Origin: Oscillospiraceae bacterium
GTDB lineage: Bacteria > Bacillota > Clostridia > Oscillospirales > Oscillospiraceae
Assembly: GCA_017620315.1 (NCBI GenBank)
Contig: JAFZQQ010000088.1
Coordinates: forward strand, 1 to 6,375
Direction: 5' to 3'
DNA length: 6,375 bases
The notes under the pieces are model-generated. The model did no database searches, was not told the origin of the DNA, and worked only from the letters and a program-made list of their open reading frames with translations. A program made the translations under genes and the position numbers. Of this stretch, positions 1 to 5,255 are shown one piece after another (positions within the stretch are counted from its first letter, which is position 1; every line of letters begins with the position of its first letter).

Positions 1-526
1 AGCGCATCGCGGGAAGCGAGCTCTCGTTGATATCTCCGCTGTCGCGGTATTTTTCGAGCTCCCGCCCCGGCAACTCCGGCACGAAGCCGTTGATATACTT
101 CGCGTAGCTCCAAAGGCTCACAACAAGCTGCTCGCGCGTGAGGACGTCGTCCGGCGCGAACAGCGTCGCCGAAACGCCGGTCATCACGTCCTCGGCAAGC
201 GCCCAGCGCACTGCCTCGGTGTACCATTTGTCATCCGGCACGTCGCGGTACTGCATTGAGAGCCCCGTTACCGGCTCGCCCGACATACGCCACAGCGTCG
301 TCACAAGCTGGGCGCGGGTCATCGGCTTGTCCGGCTCAAAGTAGCGCATGCGGTTGCCGTAGCCCTGCATAAGCCCATGCTCCAGACAGTAGCGAACGCC
401 CTGCGCGTACCACATATCCGGGTCAAGGTCAAGATAATCCTCAAGCCTGTCCGCCGCGAGCGCGCTTCCGCACACGCACGAAAGGCACATTATGAGCGCA
501 AGCAGCGCCGATATAAGCTTCTTCAT
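1..526 (-). CDS. Secreted SLH-domain (S-layer homology) protein, 3' end outside window
   Basis: The visible 175 codons start with an export signal: MKK, a hydrophobic core (residues 5-20) and a likely signal peptidase I site after SALA (residue 24). Two complete SLH repeats follow, at about residues 30-83 and 93-146. Each has the family pattern of an aspartate-rich start, W-Y-x-x-A/G-V, a G-x-x/F-x-P-D turn and a closing T-R-x-Q-L-V helix. A third repeat begins near residue 159 (YRDSGDI) and is cut by the window edge. SLH domains typically bind pyruvylated secondary cell-wall polymers, so the protein is probably held at the cell surface; any effector domain would lie beyond the edge. The ATG at 526 is chosen because GGGAGGAAG lies just upstream and the signal peptide starts exactly there. 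The gene starts 16 bases after the stop of the fumarase-like gene, so the two are probably co-transcribed. The signal peptide contains three cysteines, but I see no convincing lipobox. Confidence 0.9.
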   Translation of the reverse strand, partial: MKKLISALLALIMCLSCVCGSALAADRLEDYLDLDPDMWYAQGVRYCLEHGLMQGYGNRMRYFEPDKPMTRAQLVTTLWRMSGEPVTGLSMQYRDVPDDKWYTEAVRWALAEDVMTGVSATLFAPDDVLTREQLVVSLWSYAKYINGFVPELPGRELEKYRDSGDINESSLPAMR

Positions 527-542
527 CCATCTTCCTCCCGGC

Positions 543-1430
543 TCACGCCGCGCCGCCGAGCAGCGAACCCAGCAGCAACGCGGAGCTGAGCACATACAAA
601 AGGCAGCGTCCGTCGCGCTCCGCCGAGCAGCTTTCCGCTGCCGCGCCGATAGCCTTCTCCGCCTCTGACAAACGCTCAAGCGCCTCGCTTGCGCGCTCGC
701 GCACCTCGTTCTCCGGGGACGAACGCTCAAGCTCGCGCGCAAGCGTCATGATAGCCTGATGCGCACAGACCGCCGCCCCCGCTTCAGCCGGCGCAGAGCT
801 GCCGATCACAAAAGGCTTGCCCGTCTGCCTCGCGATCTCACGGACAACATAGGCGTCAAAGCCCTCGGGCGCGTCCGCAGCAGCGCCCGGCGGCAGCAGA
901 TAAAGCTCGCTGAGCGCGCCGCGCAGCGCGGCGCAGGACTCCTCCATCTCCGCCTCCGCAACGGGCAGAACGCCCTCGGCCACGGCAAGCGCGGCGGCAA
1001 TGCGCGCGGCTGTGGGAAACGCGCTTTCCGGCTCGCGCGAAAGGTCAAGCTCGTCCGGCTGCACAAGGTTTGGCATATCCGCCATCTCGCTGCCGCGGTT
1101 GGCGATCACCTCGTTTACGTTATCGTTTGTGTCGCTTGGCGCGCTCCATACCGAAAGCGGGAAATCCTCGCCGTGTTTTCCGCGGATAAGCTCGTCCGCC
1201 GCTGCAAAAATCGCGGCGCACTTCTCCTCGCCCATGCGCTCCGGCGCAAGCGTGAAGTTCGCCCGTGCCGACGCCTTTTTCAACAGCCCGAACGCGCGCA
1301 AAAGCTCGTCCGGCACAGGCTCGCCCGTCTCTCCGCCGCGGGAGCGGCGGCTCTCCGTCAGCTCGCCCCAATAACGTCCCTCGGGTACGCCCGGCGCGCG
1401 ATAATCCGCTCTTTCGCCGTCAAACCCCAT
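543..1430 (-). CDS. Degenerate class II fumarase/aspartase-like protein, probable pseudoenzyme with hydrophobic C-terminal tail
   Basis: The protein has 295 residues, against about 460 for class II fumarase (FumC). Its order of landmarks matches the fumarase N-terminal half: VPEGRYWGELTESRRS (15-30, cf. the fumarase VPADKLWGAQT region), a GLLKKASARAN helix (48-58), FPLSVW (90-95), VNEVIANR (105-112), FPTA (138-141), and GFDAYVVREIARQTGKPFV (190-208). The catalytic parts are altered or absent. The HPND...SSND segment has become QPDE...EPES (124-136), with the conserved His replaced by Gln. The GRTHLQDA segment is deleted, and the GSSxMPxKxN loop and everything after it are missing. Instead the chain ends in a charged helix (about 232-262) and an apolar stretch (277-295) that could be a membrane tail. 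The frame is open with host-like codon use, so it appears maintained rather than freshly broken. ATG 1430 is preferred over GTG 1439 because AGAGGTG (1437-1443) sits 6 bases upstream of it and overlaps the GTG. Catalysis is very unlikely; the function is unknown. Confidence 0.75.
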   Translation of the reverse strand: MGFDGERADYRAPGVPEGRYWGELTESRRSRGGETGEPVPDELLRAFGLLKKASARANFTLAPERMGEEKCAAIFAAADELIRGKHGEDFPLSVWSAPSDTNDNVNEVIANRGSEMADMPNLVQPDELDLSREPESAFPTAARIAAALAVAEGVLPVAEAEMEESCAALRGALSELYLLPPGAAADAPEGFDAYVVREIARQTGKPFVIGSSAPAEAGAAVCAHQAIMTLARELERSSPENEVRERASEALERLSEAEKAIGAAAESCSAERDGRCLLYVLSSALLLGSLLGGAA

Positions 1431-1436
1431 ATACCT

Positions 1437-1443
1437 CACCTCT
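1437..1443 (-). promoter_or_regulatory. Ribosome binding site deciding the start of the fumarase-like gene
   Basis: AGAGGTG on the minus strand lies 6 bases before ATG 1430. The alternative in-frame GTG at 1437-1439 is inside this motif and has no separate site of its own, so the ATG is the better start. Confidence 0.7.
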
Positions 1444-1455
1444 TTTCAATACTCC

Positions 1456-1489
1456 ATTATATTGTATACCGCTCCAAGTAAAAACGCAA
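1456..1489 (-). promoter_or_regulatory. Sigma-A-like promoter for the fumarase-like/SLH unit
   Basis: On the minus strand TTGCGT (1484-1489) is followed after 17 bases by TACAAT (1461-1466), a good -35/-10 pair. A perfect TATAAT (1456-1461) overlaps the end of this -10 and could pair instead with TTTTAC (1478-1483) at 16 bases. Upstream, an A/T-rich stretch (about 1501-1515) could act as an UP element. The promoter lies between the upstream operon's hairpin and the ATG at 1430, so this two-gene unit is probably transcribed independently. Confidence 0.6.
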
Positions 1490-1543
1490 GGTCTTGTAGC
1501 TATTTTTTTCAAAAATGCCGCAGCCACTTTTTGACATACCGAA

Positions 1544-1573
1544 ACGCCCGCGCAGTCCAACCTGCGCGGGCGT
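1544..1573 (-). terminator. GC-rich hairpin terminator at the end of the acyl operon
   Basis: CGCCCGCGCAG (1545-1555) and CTGCGCGGGCG (1562-1572) form a perfect 11-base-pair stem with a 6-base loop; A1544 and T1573 add a twelfth pair. The hairpin begins 16 bases after the stop codon of the membrane protein gene. In the minus-strand transcript only a short U run (UUUC) follows the stem and part of it is paired, so termination may be incomplete. In the other direction no gene needs a terminator here. Confidence 0.65.
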
Positions 1574-1588
1574 GTTGTCTCTATTTCT

Positions 1589-2335
1589 TTATACCTTCGG
1601 CACCGTCACCGTAAAGGTTCCTCCGGCGTCGGTAAACGTGAGCTTCTCCGGCAGCTTTTTGCGTTTTTCCTCCGCCTTTCTCGCGGCGTCCAGCCTGCTT
1701 CTCTGCTCGCGCAGAGCGAGCGGTATTGCCGCGCAGCAAAGCGCGACGAAAAAGCCTCCGGACAGCACGATGGTCTTCATCTGCTCATACTCCGCCCAGA
1801 CTGCGGGCAGCAGCGCGTCGGCAAGCGTCAACCCGGAGGCTCCGAGCAGCAGCGCAACGACGCTGCGGCGGGAAAACAGCTTTTTAACGGAAAGGTCGGG
1901 GAAAACCGCCTTTGCGCAGAGGAAAAACGCCGCGGCAAGCACCGCAAGCATAATGGCAAAGCCCGCGAGCTTGCCGAGCACCGGCTGCATAAGCGTCCAC
2001 GCCGCGCCGAAGGCGGCGAGCAGAACGCTGCCGAGCGCCCACATCGGCAGGATCACCAGAAGGCGCACAATAAGCGGCAGGCGCAGTATCCGCTCGCGAA
2101 GCACAGCGCGCACGCCGCCGCGGCGGCGCGTCTCCTCGCTCTCGTCCTCCTGCATACCGGCATCGTCGTCATCGGCCCCGTCAAGCCCGGTATTCATGTT
2201 GTACACAATGTTTGGCGCGCCGTCCTCAGGCAGCAGAGCCGCAGGGCTCTCAAACAGGCTGCCCGTGACCACGCTCGCAGCGGTCAGAAGCGCCAGTGCA
2301 GTCGTCACCGCCGCTTTTTTCGTCGTCTTTTTCAT
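1589..2335 (-). CDS. Unrecognised multi-pass membrane protein, last gene of the acyl operon
   Basis: I do not recognise this 248-residue protein. It begins with a lysine-rich MKKTTKK and a hydrophobic segment (8-27) resembling a signal peptide or first membrane helix. A low-complexity acidic linker follows (51-69, with four consecutive Asp and many Glu), then an arginine-rich patch (70-85). Hydrophobic stretches at about 88-118, 122-145, 159-178 and 187-207 suggest three to five further membrane passes. The tail is a charged, probably helical segment (208-232) followed by a short beta-like end, LTFTDAGGTFTVTVP (232-246). The ATG at 2335 has AGAGGT a few bases upstream. It starts 43 bases after the hypA-like stop with no terminator between, and a hairpin follows its own stop, so it is probably the operon's last gene. 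Location in the membrane is well supported; function is not. Confidence 0.75.
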   Translation of the reverse strand: MKKTTKKAAVTTALALLTAASVVTGSLFESPAALLPEDGAPNIVYNMNTGLDGADDDDAGMQEDESEETRRRGGVRAVLRERILRLPLIVRLLVILPMWALGSVLLAAFGAAWTLMQPVLGKLAGFAIMLAVLAAAFFLCAKAVFPDLSVKKLFSRRSVVALLLGASGLTLADALLPAVWAEYEQMKTIVLSGGFFVALCCAAIPLALREQRSRLDAARKAEEKRKKLPEKLTFTDAGGTFTVTVPKV

Positions 2336-2378
2336 CCGTCTACCTCTTTGATTCGTGCATTTCTCTTTTATGAAATCA

Positions 2379-2720
2379 TCAGTTGCCCTCTATGCTCTTG
2401 AGCGTCATGTCGCGTCCGGATACGATAGAGAGGTTTTTCCCGAAGCACTCCGGGCAGATAAGCTCCTGATCCTTCAGCGGGAAATCGATGTCACACTCGT
2501 TGCAGTGCAGGATGCCCGGCACGGTCTCGACCGCAAGCTCCGTTTCCTCGAACTCCGTCCCCTGCGCCACCGCGTTGAACCCGTCGTACAGATAAGGTAT
2601 CTCGATCCCGGAGAGCTCTCCGACCTCGAGCACGATCCTGTCGACGCGCTCCAGCTTCTCCTCCCCGCACACGCGCCTCACCGTGCGGAGCAGCGCATCA
2701 ATCAAGCCCAACTCGTGCAT
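2379..2720 (-). CDS. hypA: HypA-type nickel/zinc metallochaperone
   Basis: The product has 113 residues, the normal length for HypA, and the full family pattern. It starts with M-H-E, whose free N-terminus and His2 bind nickel in characterised HypA proteins. It has the GELSGIE signature (34-40), a FEETEL segment, and a zinc site with two CxxC pairs (C73/C76 and C89/C92). In known systems HypA with HypB delivers nickel to [NiFe]-hydrogenase, or in some bacteria to urease. The start at 2720 is chosen because the MHE start is functionally required and GGGAGAGG lies just upstream; a longer in-frame reading into the thioesterase gene is therefore rejected. The gene begins 11 bases after the thioesterase stop. 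No hypB, other hyp gene or hydrogenase subunit is present in the window, so its presence in an acyl-carrier operon is unusual. The fold is confident; the client enzyme is unknown. Confidence 0.9.
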   Translation of the reverse strand: MHELGLIDALLRTVRRVCGEEKLERVDRIVLEVGELSGIEIPYLYDGFNAVAQGTEFEETELAVETVPGILHCNECDIDFPLKDQELICPECFGKNLSIVSGRDMTLKSIEGN

Positions 2721-2731
2721 AAGACCTCTCC

Positions 2732-3451
2732 CTATGTCGCGGAATAGAACAGATCCATGCGGAAGCAGGGATGCCCGCAGCTTCCGTTTACATAATACAT
2801 ACCGTCTTTCTCGCCCCACGACACCTCAACGGTGTCTGCGAGCTTTGCCTCCGCACTGTACTCCACACGTGCCTCACGCAGTATTCTCCCGTGTTCCGGT
2901 GCTGCCGTAACATCCTCGGCAAGGTCGAAATAACGGGTGTTGTTCATGTGTCCGTTCAGGTCGACATAACTATACGGAACAGAAAACGTGCTGTGATTCG
3001 GAGCCTCTATCGTCTCAAGCTTTGTCAGGTATGGGACCTCTCTGCCCGTCACCGTTCCCGGGATCATAACGCCATGCTCGTCCGGAAAGGCAACCGTGCG
3101 CGTTGCGCGATCCATGAGCGACCAAAGCGCGCTTCCGCGCGCAAGCGTCTCGCCGTTTGCGGAGACAAGCTCATAATAGCGTGGGAAGATAAGGTGCATC
3201 GTCTCGCCCGGCCATGTGCGCACGACGATTTGCTCGTCATACTCGGGCATGCGCCCGACTGTGACATACTGGTGTGTCACGACCCACAGCAGTCCCTTGT
3301 CGAGCGTCTTCTCGCGTCCCGCTCCGAGCTCCTCGGTATGGCGGATAGACGCCGACTGCAAAATGCCGAACAGCGCAGAGGTGCGAAGACGGCGAAAGCA
3401 GTCCACATGGTCGCTGCCAAGCCGCAGCTTCAGCTCGTAGACGGCGCTCAT
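2732..3451 (-). CDS. Acyl-ACP thioesterase (FatA/FatB family)
   Basis: The product has 239 residues, typical of bacterial acyl-ACP thioesterases with two hotdog domains. The second domain carries the catalytic signature D-x-N-x-H-M-N-N (164-171: D164, N166, H168), with a downstream Glu (E201, in EYSAEA) that aligns with the catalytic Glu of plant FatB. The neighbouring plant Cys position is Ala here. The first domain has the usual SALFGILQSASIRHTEELG helix (25-43) and the LWVVTHQYVTVGRMPEYDE strand region (55-73). The enzyme hydrolyses acyl-ACP to free acid and ACP in the cytoplasm; chain length cannot be read from the sequence. ATG 3451 is chosen because it overlaps the ACP stop as ATGA, a sign of translational coupling. 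The immediately upstream ACP is a likely partner. Confidence 0.9.
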   Translation of the reverse strand: MSAVYELKLRLGSDHVDCFRRLRTSALFGILQSASIRHTEELGAGREKTLDKGLLWVVTHQYVTVGRMPEYDEQIVVRTWPGETMHLIFPRYYELVSANGETLARGSALWSLMDRATRTVAFPDEHGVMIPGTVTGREVPYLTKLETIEAPNHSTFSVPYSYVDLNGHMNNTRYFDLAEDVTAAPEHGRILREARVEYSAEAKLADTVEVSWGEKDGMYYVNGSCGHPCFRMDLFYSAT

Positions 3452-3693
3452 TTGCTGTATTTCTCGATCGCGTCGACGACCTCGCCGAGCGTGGACAGCT
3501 TTGTCCACTGGCGGTTGGGTATGCGCGCGTTGAATTCCGCTTCAAGCTTGCAGATGACGAGAATGAAATTCATAGAATCCATCCCCATGTCCGTGTTGAC
3601 GACCGTGTCCTCCCGCAGCTCCACATTCTCAAGCTCGGGAACGCAGTCCCTGACGATCTTGATCGTCCTCTCAAGCCTCTCTTCTCTTGTCAT
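3448..3693 (-). CDS. Acyl carrier protein (dedicated, operon-encoded)
   Basis: This 81-residue acidic protein has the four-helix ACP pattern. The phosphopantetheine attachment motif is D-M-G-M-D-S-M (35-41) at the start of helix II, with Ser40 as the expected 4'-phosphopantetheine site. DSM replaces the commoner DSL, a known variant in carriers outside core fatty acid synthesis. GGAGGG lies 6 bases before the ATG at 3693, ruling out the much longer in-frame reading that runs through the ligase gene. It starts 32 bases after the ligase stop and its stop overlaps the thioesterase start. Position between an acyl-activating ligase and an acyl-ACP thioesterase suggests it carries the acyl group between them. 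No holo-ACP synthase is in the window, so a genomic one must modify it. Confidence 0.92.
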   Translation of the reverse strand: MTREERLERTIKIVRDCVPELENVELREDTVVNTDMGMDSMNFILVICKLEAEFNARIPNRQWTKLSTLGEVVDAIEKYSK

Positions 3694-3725
3694 GTCGATC
3701 CCTCCATACTCTCTCGGCCGCGGCG

Positions 3726-5069
3726 TTACAGCCTGGCTTTGAGTTCCCATCTCTTGATCTTGCCGGTCGCGGTGCGCGGCAGGGGCTCGCTGAGGCGCTT
3801 GATCGACGCGACCCTCTGTCCTATGGGCCTTTCGTTCTGATATGCCCCAATCGCGTCGAGCAGCTCGTCGTCGCTTCTCCCGTCGCCGTATATGGCAAGC
3901 GTCACGCGTCCCGCCGAGAGCGCAAGCGCGAAATCCGCACTGCCCAGCATGTGTGAAAGCGCACCCTCCGCCTCCGGCAGAAAGATCTTCGTTCCGTCGT
4001 CGAGCACGAGCATATCCTTTTTCCTGCCCGTCACATGCAGCCTTCCCTTTTCGTCGATGCTGCCCAGGTCTCCCGTGCGGAACACTCCGTCCGCAAGAGC
4101 GACGTTCGTATCCTCCGCGCATTTGTAATAGCCCTGCATCATGCAGGCGCAGGTTTTTATCAGTATCTCTCCGTCCGGAGCTATCGATAGCGTATAGTCC
4201 GGGCAGATCGTCATCGCATAGGGCTCGTCCCCGATGGAAAGCGCCACGCCGGAGCTGGTCTCCGTCAGTCCGTAGCCGAAGCATACGCGGATGCCTTTTG
4301 CCTTGACGGCGTTGATCAGCGCCTCCTGACATTCTCCCGCGCCGACGAGCAGTACCTTCAGCTCATCGTTCAAAAGGCCCTGCTTGACCAGAAAGCCAAG
4401 CAGCATCGGCACGACCGAGACCGCCGTGGGTTTAAAAAACGCGCAGTCGTCGATATAATGTCTTGCTCCGCGCCCCAGCGCGACGCACGCTCCGCAGGAC
4501 AGGCCCCAGACCATGCCGCACATAAAGCCGAACACATGCGCTATCGGCAGCATGCACAAAAGCGTGTCGCCCTCATGGAGCGGCAGCAAAGTGCTTCCGT
4601 TGTACGCGCAGGCGCACATGCTCTTTTCCGTCAGCACCACCGCCTTTGAGCGCGAGGTCGTGCCGGAGGTGAAGAAAAGTACCCTTCCCTCTCCGCCGCT
4701 GACGCCGCGGGCAAGGCTTGGCGCAAGCGCCTCGCAAAGCTCGCTGTCGCCCCAGAGCATATCGACGTCGGTATAAGGAAGCAGCCCGCGAAGCAGCGTC
4801 AGCGGCGCGTTCTCATCCAGCAGCACGACCTGCATTCCGGCGCGCAGCGCGGCAAATATCTCGATCACACAGTCGATGCTTCCGTCGGCCAGGACGCCCA
4901 TGCAGGTCTTGTTGCCGCGCAGCTCCTCCGCACGTCCGGCTATCGCGGCCTCCGCCTCGGCATACGTCATCGTCTGAAGGCTTCCGTCCCGTTCAAAGCG
5001 CAGCGCGGGAGCCTCCGGCGTCCGCTTTGCAAAGTGCGAAAACAAATCCGCAAAGCTTGAAAAACGCAA
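3726..5069 (-). CDS. AMP-forming acyl ligase (ANL superfamily), probable acyl-ACP synthetase
   Basis: The 447-residue product has all core adenylation motifs: the phosphate loop FFTSGTTSRSKAVVLT (132-147), LPIAHVFGF (174-182), the adenine/acyl site GYGLTETSSG (265-274), FRTGDLG (330-336), the hinge GRKKDM (348-353), and the C-terminal PRTATGKIKRWEL (431-443), with K437 as the expected catalytic lysine. It is shorter than typical acyl-CoA synthetases (500-550 residues), mainly in the N-terminal half, but complete at both ends. The expected reaction is carboxylate plus ATP to acyl-AMP, then transfer to a thiol. The adjacent ACP makes holo-ACP a likely acceptor, but CoA is possible. The substrate cannot be predicted; a fatty acid fits the thioesterase downstream. 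The start is TTG at 5069, preceded by GGGGTG at 7 bases. An upstream in-frame ATG is stopped two codons later, and the first internal Met (residue 34) would remove conserved sequence. Confidence 0.92.
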   Translation of the reverse strand: MRFSSFADLFSHFAKRTPEAPALRFERDGSLQTMTYAEAEAAIAGRAEELRGNKTCMGVLADGSIDCVIEIFAALRAGMQVVLLDENAPLTLLRGLLPYTDVDMLWGDSELCEALAPSLARGVSGGEGRVLFFTSGTTSRSKAVVLTEKSMCACAYNGSTLLPLHEGDTLLCMLPIAHVFGFMCGMVWGLSCGACVALGRGARHYIDDCAFFKPTAVSVVPMLLGFLVKQGLLNDELKVLLVGAGECQEALINAVKAKGIRVCFGYGLTETSSGVALSIGDEPYAMTICPDYTLSIAPDGEILIKTCACMMQGYYKCAEDTNVALADGVFRTGDLGSIDEKGRLHVTGRKKDMLVLDDGTKIFLPEAEGALSHMLGSADFALALSAGRVTLAIYGDGRSDDELLDAIGAYQNERPIGQRVASIKRLSEPLPRTATGKIKRWELKARL

Positions 5070-5076
5070 GCTGTAT

Positions 5077-5082
5077 CACCCC
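5077..5082 (-). promoter_or_regulatory. Ribosome binding site supporting the TTG start of the acyl ligase
   Basis: GGGGTG on the minus strand is 7 bases upstream of TTG 5069. The site lies inside a tiny open frame, ATG-GGG-TGA (5076-5084), in the ligase frame, which excludes a start at ATG 5084. Confidence 0.55.
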
Positions 5083-5113
5083 ATGTCGCTATTTTAGATG
5101 ATTCCACATTTAC

Positions 5114-5142
5114 ATTATAACACAGGCTTTTTCCATTGAAAA
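5114..5142 (-). promoter_or_regulatory. Promoter of the ligase-ACP-thioesterase-hypA-membrane operon
   Basis: On the minus strand TTTTCA (5137-5142) and a perfect TATAAT (5114-5119) are 17 bases apart. The bases TGT directly before the -10 make it an extended -10 (TGnTATAAT). An exact TTGACA occurs at 5151-5156, but it is 31 bases from the -10 and cannot be its -35. The predicted leader is about 40 bases long. Confidence 0.7.
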
Positions 5143-5171
5143 GATTTTTTTGTCAAAGCATGCAAAAACCC

Positions 5172-5200
5172 GTGCATTTTCCCGTTTGTTGTAGTATAAT
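5172..5200 (+). promoter_or_regulatory. Promoter of the fatty-acid-isomerase-like gene (strong -10, poor -35)
   Basis: A perfect TATAAT lies at 5195-5200, 55 bases before the ATG at 5256. The -35 position (5172-5177, GTGCAT) matches the consensus poorly, which suggests weak or activator-dependent expression. The imperfect -35 overlaps one arm of a short inverted repeat, ATGCA (5160-5164)/TGCAT (5173-5177). The -10 lies within the larger 10-base dyad at 5189-5236. Confidence 0.55.
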
Positions 5201-5236
5201 CATGCCAATGATCCGATCCGGACATATATACTACAA
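5189..5236. promoter_or_regulatory. Long-spaced perfect inverted repeat over the -10 region, candidate operator
   Basis: TTGTAGTATA (5189-5198) and its exact reverse complement TATACTACAA (5227-5236) flank a 28-base spacer. The left arm overlaps the -10 box TATAAT of the plus-strand gene; the right arm ends 5 bases before its GGAGG. Predicted transcription starts near 5207, so the left arm would be mostly outside the RNA, which favours a DNA-binding role over an mRNA hairpin. Smaller dyads lie in the spacer: ATCAT/ATGAT (5199-5212) and TCCG/CGGA (5212-5222). A dimeric repressor of the divergent locus is the natural guess; the regulator is not in the window. Confidence 0.5.
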
Positions 5237-5255
5237 AACTTGGAGGAAATCAAGC

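Noticed and set aside
138..589. Small plus-strand frames opposite the SLH gene
   Set aside because: No ribosome sites or motifs; they are shadows of the SLH repeats and their GC-rich codons.
759..1481. Plus-strand open frame of 240 codons opposite the fumarase-like gene
   Set aside because: The Arg/Ala-rich product has no recognisable motif and the opposite frame carries fumarase-family signatures.
1515..2351. Plus-strand open frame of 278 codons opposite the membrane protein gene
   Set aside because: The Ser/Arg-rich product is low-complexity and spans the terminator hairpin; the minus-strand frame has a signal-like start, membrane helices and a ribosome site.
2379..2819. Longer HypA reading starting at 2819
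   Set aside because: It would overlap the thioesterase gene by about 88 bases and bury the MHE metal-binding N-terminus; ATG 2720 has its own ribosome site.
2732..3508. Thioesterase start at 3508
   Set aside because: The 19 extra residues are a basic out-of-frame reading of the ACP gene; ATG 3451 overlaps the ACP stop as ATGA.
3448..4332. 294-codon frame ending in the ACP
   Set aside because: The first two-thirds are out-of-frame ligase DNA with an Arg-rich, unstructured product; GGAGGG before ATG 3693 marks the real start of an 81-residue ACP.
5160..5177. Short inverted repeat ATGCA/TGCAT upstream of the isomerase-like gene as an operator
   Set aside because: Arms of 5 bases with an 8-base spacer are common by chance; it is mentioned only in the context of the promoter and not called as its own site.
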